A program made the position numbers and the translations under genes. A stretch of DNA of 64,000 nt from Corynebacterium sp. sy039. Lineage in GTDB: Bacteria; Actinomycetota; Actinomycetes; Mycobacteriales; Mycobacteriaceae. The notes under the pieces were generated by a model that ran no database searches, was not told the DNA's origin, and saw only the letters and a program-made list of their open reading frames with translations. Shown piece by piece: positions 49,531 through 61,199 of the stretch (position 1 is the first letter of the stretch; every line of letters begins with the position of its first letter). Location of the stretch: the NCBI RefSeq assembly GCF_007904105.1, contig NZ_CP042325.1, positions 806,001 through 870,000 of the forward strand, read 5' to 3'.

Positions 49531-50467
49531 TGCTGGGGGTGCTGGGAGCGCTGGAGGTACCAGGAATATCGTGGTAGCCGTACTCGGCATCAGAGAGAAT
49601 GCGACCTTGTGCGCTAAAGTCTTGCACCCAATTATTGTCGTGATAGTGTGCTGGAACCGCGCCGCCCAGCAAGGCTTTGCGCAATGGTGCTGCGTGTTCT
49701 TGATCAGCGAGAGGCACATGCGCCCCCAATAAAATGATATTGCCCCTACGGCGTCCCTTGAACATAGGTGGATCAGCAATAGCAGCACAATGTGCAAACA
49801 CGCTACGCATTGTGTGGAGTTCTGATTTAGCTAGAGAAAGTGAATGGTCATCACCGCAATTAGCAATGTAGAGTCCGTGAGCGGATAAACTGCGGGCACA
49901 TTCTTCATAGAACTCACGGGTTGCTAAATATGCGGGAGTATGGGAACCAGTAAAAACATCACGGATGATAATATCGCGGCTATCGGGAACAAAAGCTCTG
50001 GTTGCAGCCCTGGCATCAGCTTGTCTAATTTTTAGCCGAGGAGCTCGTGGCAAATCAAACCAGGTGCGTACGAGGCGTGCTAATTCTGCATCTAATTCAA
50101 TGACAGTATTACGTGATTGAGGATATCGGTGCGCAAAATAACGAGCAAGAGTACACGCACCACCACCAAGGTGAGTTATCCGAAGTTGCTCGGGGGATAA
50201 CGCCGCATGGTGCTGAATATGAAACTCAGTAGCAGCAGCTATCCATCGCATATATTCATACTCGAGAACCAATGGATCATACGCAATATGACTTGAGGGA
50301 ACACCATTGACAAAAATTTCATAGCCACCAGGAGAATATGGGTCGGTCTTTATCTCTACACAACCCGTACTTGTCTGATAAACACCAGGTAGCGACGGTA
50401 TTCCCTTGGTGTTACTGTCATTATTGCCATCACTGCGCGAATGTTTGTGCAAGCGTTTTCTTCCCAT
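49526..50467 (-). CDS. Spermidine-synthase-like methyltransferase-fold protein
   Basis: 313 residues with a Rossmann fold resembling spermidine synthase: LRITHLGGGACTLARYF (SAM-like loop), VIELDAELARLVRTWF (acidic binding loop), IIIRDVFTGSHTPAYLAT. Such proteins in corynebacteria lack neighbouring polyamine genes and their substrate is unknown. The catalytic Asp of true spermidine synthases appears to be at IIIRD, but function should not be assumed. The N-terminal ~25 residues are low-complexity and basic. Confidence 0.8.
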   Translation of the reverse strand: MGRKRLHKHSRSDGNNDSNTKGIPSLPGVYQTSTGCVEIKTDPYSPGGYEIFVNGVPSSHIAYDPLVLEYEYMRWIAAATEFHIQHHAALSPEQLRITHLGGGACTLARYFAHRYPQSRNTVIELDAELARLVRTWFDLPRAPRLKIRQADARAATRAFVPDSRDIIIRDVFTGSHTPAYLATREFYEECARSLSAHGLYIANCGDDHSLSLAKSELHTMRSVFAHCAAIADPPMFKGRRRGNIILLGAHVPLADQEHAAPLRKALLGGAVPAHYHDNNWVQDFSAQGRILSDAEYGYHDIPGTSSAPSTPST

Positions 50468-50679
50468 AAGTATCTTTCTTGTGTAGTTATCGCGTAGTTA
50501 TATTGCTATATCATGGTCCGGCATGGTCTGGAATGAGGTGGAATAAAATAGTACCTCGCTATGTTGATCTCTACGGATTATACGGGTATTCGTCATGTGC
50601 ATAATGCGCACGTGCTGAAGTATTCTAAAGCCTGCATATTTTCCTAACTTCTCAACTTTCCAACACAGAAAGGTTTTTC

Positions 50680-51789
50680 ATGCGAGTCTTGGCAGCAATG
50701 AGTGGCGGCGTTGATTCTGCAGTAGCTGCTGCACGGGCTGTAGCAGCAGGGCACGAAGTAGTAGGCGTGCATTTAGCGCTGAGCCAAGATCCGCAAACTG
50801 TACGAGAGTCTGCCCGTGGTTGTTGCTCATTAGAAGATTCTGCCGACGCACGTCGCGTATGTGATAAGCTCGGCATTCCGTTTTATGTCTGGGATTTTTC
50901 TGAACGCTTTAAGGAAGAAGTCATTGATGATTTCGTAGAATCCTATGAACGCGGTGAAACACCCAACCCATGCCTGCGCTGTAATGAAAAGATCAAGTTC
51001 ACCGCATTGCTAGAACGTGGCATCGCATTAGGCTTTGATGCAGTAGTGACTGGGCACTATGCCAGGCTTACCCAACCAGAAGATGGCGGCGATGGATTCC
51101 TACGCCGTGGCGTGGATCCTCATAAAGACCAGTCATATGTGCTTGGTGTGTTGGGCGCACAAGAAATTGCACACTGTATGTTTCCTGTGGGCGACACGAT
51201 CAAACCAGATATTAGGAAAGAAGCTGCTGAGTATGGTTTTTCTGTAGCTAAAAAACCAGATTCTTACGATATTTGCTTCATTCCTGATGGCAATACCCAA
51301 GCATTTTTAGGCGCCAAAATCGGACTACGCCCTGGCATGATCGTCGATAAGCAAGGCAATGAACTCAAAGAACATGATGGTGCTTGGAACTATACGATTG
51401 GCCAGCGTAAGGGACTCAACATTAAGCAACCAGCTGCCGACGGCAAGCCACGTTATGTTACCGACATCAATGCTCGGACTGGGCAAGTCACTGTGGGCTC
51501 ACGCGAAGATCTGGATATCTTGCGTATTCGTGCTGATCGGCTTAAATTTCTTCATCCTGCCATGACTGGAACATTTGAGGCACAGGTGCAGGTGCGTGCG
51601 CATGGCAGTGTGGTGTCCTGTACTGTACACGTCAATCAGGAGCACGACTATATGGATATTGAGCTACACCAGCCCCTCAGCGGAGTAGCACGCGGTCAAG
51701 CAGCAGTGATTTATCTCCCTGATGAAGCTGGTGATATTGTTTTGGGTTCAGGTACTATTTGCGCTACGCATAGTGCACTGGATTCATAG
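50680..51789 (+). CDS. mnmA: tRNA 2-thiouridylase MnmA
   Basis: 369-residue enzyme that thiolates U34 of tRNAs for Lys, Glu and Gln. PP-loop [12 protein letters not shown] (S8-S13), catalytic Cys in NPCLRCNEK (C98, C101) and the second catalytic C199 in YDICFIPDG are in place; the central and C-terminal barrel domains are intact (TIGQRKGL). GAAAGG ribosome-binding site before ATG 50680. The 212 bp upstream are a promoter region (see findings). Confidence 0.96.
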   Translation: MRVLAAMSGGVDSAVAAARAVAAGHEVVGVHLALSQDPQTVRESARGCCSLEDSADARRVCDKLGIPFYVWDFSERFKEEVIDDFVESYERGETPNPCLRCNEKIKFTALLERGIALGFDAVVTGHYARLTQPEDGGDGFLRRGVDPHKDQSYVLGVLGAQEIAHCMFPVGDTIKPDIRKEAAEYGFSVAKKPDSYDICFIPDGNTQAFLGAKIGLRPGMIVDKQGNELKEHDGAWNYTIGQRKGLNIKQPAADGKPRYVTDINARTGQVTVGSREDLDILRIRADRLKFLHPAMTGTFEAQVQVRAHGSVVSCTVHVNQEHDYMDIELHQPLSGVARGQAAVIYLPDEAGDIVLGSGTICATHSALDS

Positions 51790-51855
51790 CTGTCTGTGCT
51801 GTCTGTTCATAGTGCATGGCGTGTGTAAGAGAAACACAATGGAGCACACACAATA

Positions 51856-52851
51856 ATGACTCTGAGTTTTAACCTTGGTGCCTTGCCTGGCAATGACTTC
51901 CACGCCGGAATGGACGTGATAGCCGGTGAAACTCCTTTGCGCACATTAGTGCACGTACCGCAGCGGGGTTTTATGTATGATCATATGGCAACGACCTTGG
52001 CTATATTGCATAATCTGCCAGTAGAAAAAGGACCACGCTCATGGCGGTTGAGTACGCGGGCGCAAATAATCAGCAGAAGACTATGGGATAAGAAAGAACG
52101 CGAACTAGATGCCATAGAACAACACTGGTCCGGGGCAGAGCAATTGCAAGTCTCTTGTGTTGGACCGTGGTCACTGAGCACCCAATTAGAGCTTGCCGAC
52201 GGTCATCGCGCCTTAACCGATAGCGGCGCGTTAAAAGACATCGTTGACATTTTTCTTGCCAATCTCATCGACTATGCGCAACAGCTGAAGAAAAGATGCC
52301 ATGCTGAATGCGATATTATCCTTGACGAGTTTGCTTTGGATAATTTGATAAAAGGTAGAGTCAAAGGAACACATGATTTTGATATTCTGCCTGCTTATCA
52401 TCCTAAGGAATTAGCTGAGTTACTTGCGCATATTATTTCGACGTTGCAGCAACACTACCGTCATGTACGGCTTGCCATGCTAGGACAAGAACCCAATTTC
52501 TTCCTTGCTCAGTTGGCTCAGCCAGATTCTTTTCTCATCAGCCAGGATACAATCAAGGGAACTCATCTTTATGATGATCTTGCCCAGGCGCTCTCAGAAG
52601 GATTGGGTATTGGTTTTGGGTGCGTTGGCATAGGCGATTATGTTGATACAGATAAGAGCATTCCGCGTGATAAAGCTCGACGCATTGCAAAACTATTTGA
52701 TGAATTGTCGATAAGCCGCGAGCAATTAGCAGATATTGAGATACATCCTCGTCAGCATCTTGACCAGGGGAGGCTTATCGACGCTGCACATGCCTTGGCA
52801 TGTGCTCGAGTGTGTGCCGAAATCGTACAGCGTGATGGCCGAGAGCTTTAG
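51856..52851 (+). CDS. Methionine-synthase-like/UroD-fold protein
   Basis: 331-residue protein of the cobalamin-independent methionine synthase/uroporphyrinogen-decarboxylase-like fold. It occupies the conserved slot between mnmA and ligA found in M. tuberculosis, where the homologue is unassigned. Visible segments: VHVPQRGFMYDHMA, CDIILDEFALDNLIKG, HVRLAMLGQEPNFF, GIGFGCVGIGDYVDTDKS. I see no obvious zinc HxC...C triad, so enzymatic activity is uncertain. It lies 66 bp behind mnmA, with direct repeats of CTGTCTG in the gap. Confidence 0.75.
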   Translation: MTLSFNLGALPGNDFHAGMDVIAGETPLRTLVHVPQRGFMYDHMATTLAILHNLPVEKGPRSWRLSTRAQIISRRLWDKKERELDAIEQHWSGAEQLQVSCVGPWSLSTQLELADGHRALTDSGALKDIVDIFLANLIDYAQQLKKRCHAECDIILDEFALDNLIKGRVKGTHDFDILPAYHPKELAELLAHIISTLQQHYRHVRLAMLGQEPNFFLAQLAQPDSFLISQDTIKGTHLYDDLAQALSEGLGIGFGCVGIGDYVDTDKSIPRDKARRIAKLFDELSISREQLADIEIHPRQHLDQGRLIDAAHALACARVCAEIVQRDGREL

Positions 52852-52855
52852 CTCT

Positions 52856-52871
52856 GGTTGATATCTCAACC
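52856..52871. terminator. Hairpin at a convergent gene boundary
   Basis: Perfect 6-bp stem GGTTGA/TCAACC with a 4-nt loop, between the methionine-synthase-like gene and the exonuclease gene and overlapping the stop of the latter. Confidence 0.3.
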
Positions 52872-53570
52872 TAGTGGTGCCAATGGCCATGAGGTATTGA
52901 CACTAGAGGCATCTTTACCTTGACCGCTGAGATATTTGGCAAAGCTATGTTGGGATTCGTAATACTTTACTGCTTGAAATTCCATGAGTTCATTAAGGTT
53001 GAGCTGTGCTATTTCTTCTCGGTATTGCTTCTTGGCCTGCACCCATGCAATACGTGCTGCAGCTAATGCGTCAGCAGTGGCTTCGTGAGCATTATCAATG
53101 CGTACTGCGTAATGTTGGCACAGATCGCTTAACGTACGTTTGCCTTTGCGCCACGGATCGAGTGCTTTATCGATGGTAAATGGATCAAATACAGGTCCGG
53201 AGACAATAAAATCAGTATCAAGGTTTTTTAGGACACTCAGATCAAATGGAGCATTATAAACAATGAGAGTGTAGCCATCTTCCCATGCTTGATAGATATT
53301 TTTGATTGTTGTTTTTACCACTGTGTCATGATCTTGCCCATTGGCGCGGGCGTATTCAGTGGTAATGCCATGAACCGCAGTAGCTTCTGCAGGGATATCG
53401 ATACCAGGATCAGCAAGTAGCTCTTGGGCGGATACACCTTGGTGATCAATGCGTACTAATGCGGAGGTAACGATGCGAGCAGTGCGAGGATCTGCAGAAG
53501 TGGTTTCTAGATCGAAACTGAGCACTTTCTGCGGATCAAAGGTCATGGAATCAAAGCGAGGAGTATTCAT
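52866..53570 (-). CDS. DEDDh exonuclease (DNA polymerase III epsilon-like)
   Basis: 234-residue 3'-5' exonuclease. Motif Exo I is FDLETTS (D, E), Exo II the YNAPFDLSVL Asp, and Exo III DNAHEATADALA with His and Asp four residues apart, so all DEDDh residues are present. It is stand-alone, without a polymerase subunit nearby; DNA repair or proofreading are possible roles. TAAGGT ends 7 nt upstream of ATG 53570, as in nucS, and may be a leaderless -10 or AAGG. Confidence 0.88.
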   Translation of the reverse strand: MNTPRFDSMTFDPQKVLSFDLETTSADPRTARIVTSALVRIDHQGVSAQELLADPGIDIPAEATAVHGITTEYARANGQDHDTVVKTTIKNIYQAWEDGYTLIVYNAPFDLSVLKNLDTDFIVSGPVFDPFTIDKALDPWRKGKRTLSDLCQHYAVRIDNAHEATADALAAARIAWVQAKKQYREEIAQLNLNELMEFQAVKYYESQHSFAKYLSGQGKDASSVNTSWPLAPLG

Positions 53571-53619
53571 GTCTTTAACCTTAGTAAAAGATGGCGACCT
53601 AACACATCATAAGAAATAA

Positions 53620-55770
<2,151 letters not shown>

Positions 55771-55776
<6 letters not shown>

Positions 55777-56436
55777 GTGTAGGAGGGTGCCCAAAATTTT
55801 TCCTAAATTGCCCAGGTGCTCTACTTCACTTGGGAGATAGTCAGGACCGCCAACTCGACCAAGAATTAACACTAGATTATCGGTGTTAAGCGGTGCGACG
55901 CTCAGCGCTGTGTCAAGTAGAGCCCAGGATTGTGGTATCCATGTCTCGTTTTCTGGGTGCAGAATACGTGCTTTGTCGATAGCGACGTTTGTGGGGGAGC
56001 TGCCATCATCTGCTGGCGCTGCGGGTGACGCAGTGACTCGCTCTAGTCCAGCAGGGGTGATCTTGAGTAAAATGGCCCAGCTTGATGTCAAGACACGAGG
56101 TATTTCGTCTACTAATTTGGCAAGCGATTCTGAATGTGTACTTGCACCTGCTACTTCTGCGAGCATATGTATTTGCCCTCGACGGTCAACTGTGCCGCTA
56201 AACGGACGAATAGAATCTACTTCTACGCCTTCTACTTCGTGAGCGGCAGTGATAAGGGAATCTGCCATAACGCTTTGTGGCAGTGAGACGACTAAATCAT
56301 CCATGACTGTGCCATTATTGAATGCTTCGACCACGTCGACTGATTGAATATCGCCACCGATAAAACCAATGGCGTCGGCAAGTCTTCCCAGGCTACCTGG
56401 GGTATCGGGTAATAAAATGCGGATGATATATGACAT
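55771..56436 (-). CDS. ACT-domain protein next to ligA-gatC
   Basis: 221 residues with an ACT-like first ~75 residues (YIIRILLPDTPGSLGRLADAIGFIGGDIQSVDVVE), typical of amino-acid-sensing domains. The C-terminal part is unassigned. Homologues sit in the same place between ligA and gatCA in Corynebacteriales. No catalytic domain is visible, so an allosteric or regulatory role is inference. AAGG ribosome-binding site before ATG 56436. Confidence 0.8.
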
Positions 56437-56640
56437 AGAAAACCTTAGTGTTGAAAGTGCTATTAGCTATAGTAGCGTGAAATGGAACCAAAAGAAAATA
56501 TATTCATAAATGGTAATAATATGTATTTTTGGTGTTCTATATCGTCAAAGATATCCCCAAGAAAGTTGTGATTCCCTCTAACAGTATCCGGCGGCTTGCC
56601 GTATCTGTCATTGATTCTGTCATTGATATAGAAATAGCAT

Positions 56641-56646
56641 TATACT
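56641..56646 (+). promoter_or_regulatory. -10 element of gatC
   Basis: TATACT with a weak -35 region upstream; it gives a leader of ~40 nt and an AAAGGA ribosome-binding site before GTG 56694. The 250-bp region 56437-56693 is otherwise without a gene. Confidence 0.45.
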
Positions 56647-56693
56647 GTGGTGCTGAGGATAACTATAAAGACGAAAATGTAAAGGATCATTAC

Positions 56694-56993
56694 GTGCCTG
56701 AGATTTCGCGCGACGAGGTCGCCCATTTAGCTCATTTAGCCCGCTTAGCGCTGAGCGAGGAAGAACTTGACCGTTTTGCGCAGCAAATTGATGGAATTGT
56801 GGGAAATGTAAGCGCAGTTCAACAAGTAGATACTCAAGGTGTAGAGCCAATGAGTCACCCACATTCCATTGCAACCACCATGCGTGAAGATGTCGTTGAG
56901 CAGATTCTTACGCCACAGCAGGCACTCGACCAGGCTCCAGCTGTAGAGCAACAACGATTCCAGGTTCCTCAGATTCTTGGAGAGGGAAGCTAA
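56694..56993 (+). CDS. gatC: Asp-tRNA(Asn)/Glu-tRNA(Gln) amidotransferase subunit C
   Basis: 99-residue small subunit (PEISRDEVAHLAHLARLAL) that stabilises GatA in the indirect route to Gln-tRNA or Asn-tRNA. GTG 56694 has AAAGGA 7 nt upstream and gives the family start; the 55 codons upstream are rejected. gatA begins at the stop (TAAATG). Confidence 0.93.
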   Translation: MPEISRDEVAHLAHLARLALSEEELDRFAQQIDGIVGNVSAVQQVDTQGVEPMSHPHSIATTMREDVVEQILTPQQALDQAPAVEQQRFQVPQILGEGS

Positions 56994-58478
56994 ATGACCA
57001 ACTATCTTGTACCAGATTCTGGTCTTGTCAGCCTTAGCGCTGCCGAGCTCGCAGAAAAGATTCATAGCCGTGAAGTCAGTTCACAAGAAGTAACACAGGC
57101 ACATCTTGATCGAATCGAACACGTTGATTCCGAGATCGCAGCATTCTTGCACGTTGGTGCGCAAGAAGCTCTTGCTGCTGCTAAAGCCGTCGACGAAGCT
57201 CTCGACGCAGGTCAGGCGCCAGCATCCCCTCTGGCCGGAGTGCCCCTTGCGCTTAAAGATGTGTTTGTCACTACTGATGCACCAACAACCTGTGCCTCTA
57301 AAATGCTCGATGGCTATATGTCGCCTTATGATGCAACAGTGACCCAAAAAATTCGCCAAGCTGGTATTCCGATTCTAGGAAAAACCAATATGGATGAATT
57401 TGCTATGGGGTCTTCTACAGAAAACTCAGCCTATGGCCCAACCCATAACCCTTGGGATATCGAGCGCACTCCTGGTGGTTCTGGTGGTGGTACCTCTGCA
57501 GCATTAGCATCAGGTCAAGCACCGTTGGGAATTGGTACTGATACTGGCGGTTCGATTCGTCAGCCAGCAGCGCTAACCAATACCGTTGGTGTCAAGCCAA
57601 CTTATGGCACAGTGTCTCGTTATGGTTTGGTTGCCTGCGCATCTTCGTTAGATCAAGGTGGACCAACTGCTCGCACTGTACTAGATACCGCATTGCTGCA
57701 CGAGGTTATTGCTGGCTACGATAAATACGATGCCACCAGCGTTGACCGTCCTGTTGCTCCTGTGGTTGAGGCAGCGAAACAAGGTGCGCATGGCGATCTT
57801 AAAGGTGTACGCGTAGGTGTCGTAAAGCAATTTAATCGTGATGGCTATCAAGCAGGTGTTTTGGAACAATTCCGAAAAGCCGTCGATCAGCTAGTGGCAC
57901 AAGGCGCAGAAATTGTGGAAGTAGATTGCCCGCACTTTGATGACGCTTTAGCAGCCTATTATCTCATCTTGCCTTGTGAAGTATCTTCCAACCTCGCCCG
58001 TTTCGATGGTATGCGCTATGGATTGCGCGTAGGTGATGATGGTACCCATTCTGCAAATGAAGTCATGGCACTTAGTCGAGCGCAAGGTTTTGGTCCTGAA
58101 GTGAAGCGACGCATTATTCTTGGTACTTATGCGTTGTCTGTGGGGTACTATGATGCCTATTATTTGCAGGCACAGCGAGTACGTACCCTCATTGCACAGG
58201 ATTTTGCCAAGGCTTATGAAAAAGCTGATGTGCTTATTTCACCTACTACGCCTACTACAGCATTCAAGCTGGGGGAGAAGCTCTCCGATCCATTGGCTAT
58301 GTATAACTTCGATCTGTGTACCTTGCCCCTCAATCTTGCAGGCCTGTGTGGTATGTCTGTGCCGTCAGGACTGGCAAGTGATACACAGTTGCCAACTGGA
58401 TTACAGATTATGGCGCCAGCCTTTGCAGATGATCGCCTATACCGAGTAGGTGCTGCCTTTGAGGCAGGACGTGCCTGA
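56994..58478 (+). CDS. gatA: Asp/Glu-tRNA amidotransferase subunit A
   Basis: 494-residue amidase subunit that releases ammonia from glutamine. The amidase catalytic triad is present: Lys in PLALKDVF near 88, the cis-Ser in [12 protein letters not shown] near 163 and the nucleophile Ser in [12 protein letters not shown] near 187. The subunit-B partner (gatB) is not within the window directly downstream, where an efflux gene follows, so gatB must lie elsewhere. Confidence 0.96.
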   Translation: MTNYLVPDSGLVSLSAAELAEKIHSREVSSQEVTQAHLDRIEHVDSEIAAFLHVGAQEALAAAKAVDEALDAGQAPASPLAGVPLALKDVFVTTDAPTTCASKMLDGYMSPYDATVTQKIRQAGIPILGKTNMDEFAMGSSTENSAYGPTHNPWDIERTPGGSGGGTSAALASGQAPLGIGTDTGGSIRQPAALTNTVGVKPTYGTVSRYGLVACASSLDQGGPTARTVLDTALLHEVIAGYDKYDATSVDRPVAPVVEAAKQGAHGDLKGVRVGVVKQFNRDGYQAGVLEQFRKAVDQLVAQGAEIVEVDCPHFDDALAAYYLILPCEVSSNLARFDGMRYGLRVGDDGTHSANEVMALSRAQGFGPEVKRRIILGTYALSVGYYDAYYLQAQRVRTLIAQDFAKAYEKADVLISPTTPTTAFKLGEKLSDPLAMYNFDLCTLPLNLAGLCGMSVPSGLASDTQLPTGLQIMAPAFADDRLYRVGAAFEAGRA

Positions 58479-58552
58479 ACTATCTGAGCTGTTACGCAAT
58501 ACGTTAACTGCTGAGATAAGCATAACGACCGCATATACGCTTATGCCATAAA

Positions 58553-58598
58553 AGCACAAGTGATAGTGCTGATTGTATCCATAGCACTGATACAGTGC
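58553..58598. repeat. Operator-like inverted repeats before the efflux gene
   Basis: AGCAC/GTGCT half sites repeated: 58553-58557, 58566-58570, 58583-58587 and 58594-58598, including a perfect 15-bp palindrome GCACTG-ATA-CAGTGC at 58584-58598. Such clustered palindromes are usual binding sites for TetR/MarR-type repressors of efflux genes. Confidence 0.5.
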
Positions 58599-58650
58599 CG
58601 TATATGTGGTCATAAGGATTATGAGCATCGGGCAGAGATAAGTAGGGGTT

Positions 58651-60048
58651 ATGAGACACAAGGCTTGCTCCCAACGGGAAATACCAGCATTACCGTTGCC
58701 AGAAAAACAAGCCTGGCATGCCTTGATTGCCCTGTGCATTGGGTTCTTCATGATCCTGTTAGATCAATCTATTGTTGCTGTTGCTACTGCAACGCTACAA
58801 AAAGAATTAGATGCTGACTACAACGAGATCATCTGGGTCACTTCAGCATATTTACTTAGTTTCGCAGTTCCACTTCTTATGACCGGCAGACTAGGAGATC
58901 GGTACGGTCCAAAGAACATCTATATCCTTGGCATGGTCATCTTCACCATAAGCTCATGCGTATGTGGTTTATCGTCTAGTATGCTCATGCTGATCATTGC
59001 TCGAGCGATGCAAGGAATCGGTGCTGCACTATTAACACCGCAAACAATGAGCGTGATCAATCGAGTTTTTGCCAGAGATCGACGCGGCGCAGCCTTAGGC
59101 GCATGGGGAATGGTGGGCAGCTTAGCTAGTTTTAGTGGTCCATTAGCAGGTGGTTATATTACCCAGACAATGGGTTGGCAATGGATTTTCTTCATTAATA
59201 TCCCCATTGGATTTCTGTCTGTTTTTATGGTGGCACGTTATGTACCGCGTTTTGCCACAATTGAGCGAAAAATTGACCTGCTTTCCATAGTGCTCTCAGT
59301 GTGCTCAGTATTTGCTGTAGTTTTCGCACTCCTCCAAGGTGAGCGTGCGCAATGGGCATGGTGGATTTGGGCATTAGTATGTGTTGGATTAGCCATTGGT
59401 GTGCTTTTTGTACTGCGTCAGCGCTCCATTTCGACGGATCGGGAACCACTCATGCCCTTGGATCTTTTCCATATTCCCTCTTTTGCGATGGGTAATGTCG
59501 GAATCTTTTGTATGGGATTTGTTATTGGTGGCACTCCGTTACCGATCATGCTTTATTTGCAACAAGTACATCAGTTATCACCGTTATCTGCAGGCTTTGT
59601 GATGGCACCTATGGCAGTAATCGCTGCAATCTTTGCACCTTTCGTCGGTAGGCTATCGGACAAACGCTCCCCGGAAAAACTTGCTGCCTGTGGTTTCTCC
59701 CTGAGTGCAGTGGTATTAGCAGGACTATGTATCCTTATGTCTAGTGGGGCACCGCTTTTTGCTTTCTATGCGGTTATGGTGGGTAACGGCATCGGTAATG
59801 TTTTCATCTGGGCACCGAACTCTGCATCTACTATGCGTGATGTGCCTATGTCACGGATGGGAATAGGTTCGGGTATTTATAACACCACACGGCAACTTGG
59901 GTCGGTTGTGGGTTCAGCAGCAATTGGTGCAGTGTTGCAGTGGCGCATTGGTCAAGACAGCCCTGGTAGTGCTTATGCACAGGCTGTGATACTTGGCGCG
60001 GTGGTATTGTGCTTTGCTGTAGTGAGTGCATTGTCTGTGCGTCGCTAA
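58651..60048 (+). CDS. DHA2-family MFS drug exporter
   Basis: 465-residue major-facilitator transporter of the 14-helix DHA2 (EmrB/QacA) type. Motif A GRLGDRYGPK appears in loop 2-3, the antiporter-type motif C near GPLAGGYITQTMGWQWIFF, and motif D1-like LDQSIVAVATATLQ in helix 1. The substrate is unknown; multidrug export is expected. The ATG at 58651 has AGGGG only 2 nt upstream, which is close. No regulator gene is adjacent; the repeats upstream suggest one elsewhere. Confidence 0.9.
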   Translation: MRHKACSQREIPALPLPEKQAWHALIALCIGFFMILLDQSIVAVATATLQKELDADYNEIIWVTSAYLLSFAVPLLMTGRLGDRYGPKNIYILGMVIFTISSCVCGLSSSMLMLIIARAMQGIGAALLTPQTMSVINRVFARDRRGAALGAWGMVGSLASFSGPLAGGYITQTMGWQWIFFINIPIGFLSVFMVARYVPRFATIERKIDLLSIVLSVCSVFAVVFALLQGERAQWAWWIWALVCVGLAIGVLFVLRQRSISTDREPLMPLDLFHIPSFAMGNVGIFCMGFVIGGTPLPIMLYLQQVHQLSPLSAGFVMAPMAVIAAIFAPFVGRLSDKRSPEKLAACGFSLSAVVLAGLCILMSSGAPLFAFYAVMVGNGIGNVFIWAPNSASTMRDVPMSRMGIGSGIYNTTRQLGSVVGSAAIGAVLQWRIGQDSPGSAYAQAVILGAVVLCFAVVSALSVRR

Positions 60049-60078
60049 GCTTAAACCGCATGATTAATCTGATGGGCG

Positions 60079-60084
60079 TATACT
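60079..60084 (+). promoter_or_regulatory. -10 element of the alcohol dehydrogenase gene
   Basis: TATACT ending 7 nt before ATG 60092, without a ribosome-binding site; -35 weak. Confidence 0.5.
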
Positions 60085-60091
60085 GGTAGCT

Positions 60092-61135
60092 ATGCCAATT
60101 TCTACTAAAGTTTTGCAAAAGACCGGTCCTGATGCACCTTTTGAGGTTGCAGAAATTCAACGACGTGATCCGCGTCCCGACGATATTGTCATCGACATTA
60201 AGGCAGCAGGAATTTGCCATTCTGATATCCACACTATTCGTAATGAATGGGGTCAAGCGCATTTTCCACTTACCGTTGGGCATGAAATCGCTGGTGTCGT
60301 CAGTGCGGTCGGTTCTGAAGTCACTCGCTATAAAGTAGGGGATCGCGTAGGAGTAGGATGTCTCGTTAATTCTTGTGGTGAATGTGAGCAATGCGCATTA
60401 GGCAATGAACAAGATTGCCAACAAGGCGTTGGTACCTATAATTCCACGGATGTAGACGGTAGCATTACTCAAGGCGGTTATGCACAAAAAGTAGTGGTAA
60501 ATGAGCGTTTTGTGTGCCGTATTCCGGATGAACTCGACTTCGATATTGCAGCTCCACTTTTGTGTGCGGGTATCACTACATATTCGCCATTGGCGCGTTG
60601 GGATATTAAAGAAGGCGATAACGTAGCGGTTGTTGGTCTAGGCGGTTTGGGTCACATGGGTGTGCAGATTGCTGCTGCTAAAGGTGCTACAGTTACCGTG
60701 CTTTCTCGTAGTCTCAAGAAAGAGCAAGAAGCAAAAGAGCTTGGTGCTACTCGGGTGCTTGCTACTACTGAGGAGGATTTTTTCCGTAATCACCGTGGTG
60801 AGTTTGACTTTATCCTGTCCACCATTTCTGCTTCGTATGATCTTGATGCATATCTCAAACTTCTCAAGCCGCATGGCGTTATGTCCGTCGTTGGTTTACC
60901 GCCTGAGCAATTAGGTGTATCGATGGGATCACTCATTATGGGTGGGAAAGTGCTCACCGGTTCTAATATCGGTGGCATTAAGGAAACTCAAGAGATGCTA
61001 GATTTTTGTGCACAGCACTCACTTGGTGCCAAAATTGAAAAAATTTCTGTTGATGAGGTCGACGCAGCCTATGACCGTGTTGTTGCTGGAGATGTAAAGT
61101 TCCGTTTTGTCATTGATACCAGCACATTCGGATAA
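60092..61135 (+). CDS. Zinc-dependent NAD(P) alcohol dehydrogenase (cinnamyl type)
   Basis: 347-residue medium-chain dehydrogenase. Catalytic zinc ligands C42 (GICHSD), H64/E65 (GHEIAG) and C~157; structural-zinc cysteines C95, C98, C101 and C109 (CGECEQC...C); nucleotide fold GLGGLGHMGVQIA. The class resembles YahK/AdhA-type aldehyde reductases using NADPH. The true substrate cannot be read from sequence. Single gene, convergent with the siderophore-interacting protein, ended by a bidirectional terminator. Confidence 0.93.
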   Translation: MPISTKVLQKTGPDAPFEVAEIQRRDPRPDDIVIDIKAAGICHSDIHTIRNEWGQAHFPLTVGHEIAGVVSAVGSEVTRYKVGDRVGVGCLVNSCGECEQCALGNEQDCQQGVGTYNSTDVDGSITQGGYAQKVVVNERFVCRIPDELDFDIAAPLLCAGITTYSPLARWDIKEGDNVAVVGLGGLGHMGVQIAAAKGATVTVLSRSLKKEQEAKELGATRVLATTEEDFFRNHRGEFDFILSTISASYDLDAYLKLLKPHGVMSVVGLPPEQLGVSMGSLIMGGKVLTGSNIGGIKETQEMLDFCAQHSLGAKIEKISVDEVDAAYDRVVAGDVKFRFVIDTSTFG

Positions 61136-61157
61136 TAATTACCCTCGTAGCTAGTGG

Positions 61158-61197
61158 AAACTGCTGCATGGTGTTACCTACGCTATGCAGCAGTTTT
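61158..61197. terminator. Bidirectional terminator between convergent genes
   Basis: Perfect 12-bp stem AAACTGCTGCAT/ATGCAGCAGTTT, followed by T on the plus strand and, on the minus strand, by TTTCC. Confidence 0.8.
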
Positions 61198-61199
61198 GT

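Noticed and set aside
56529..56693. 55-residue N-terminal extension of GatC
   Set aside because: The GTG at 56694 has a ribosome-binding site and the family start; the extension crosses the promoter region.
59846..60391. 181-codon minus-strand frame across the exporter end and dehydrogenase start
   Set aside because: Spans two real genes on the opposite strand and has no recognisable domain.
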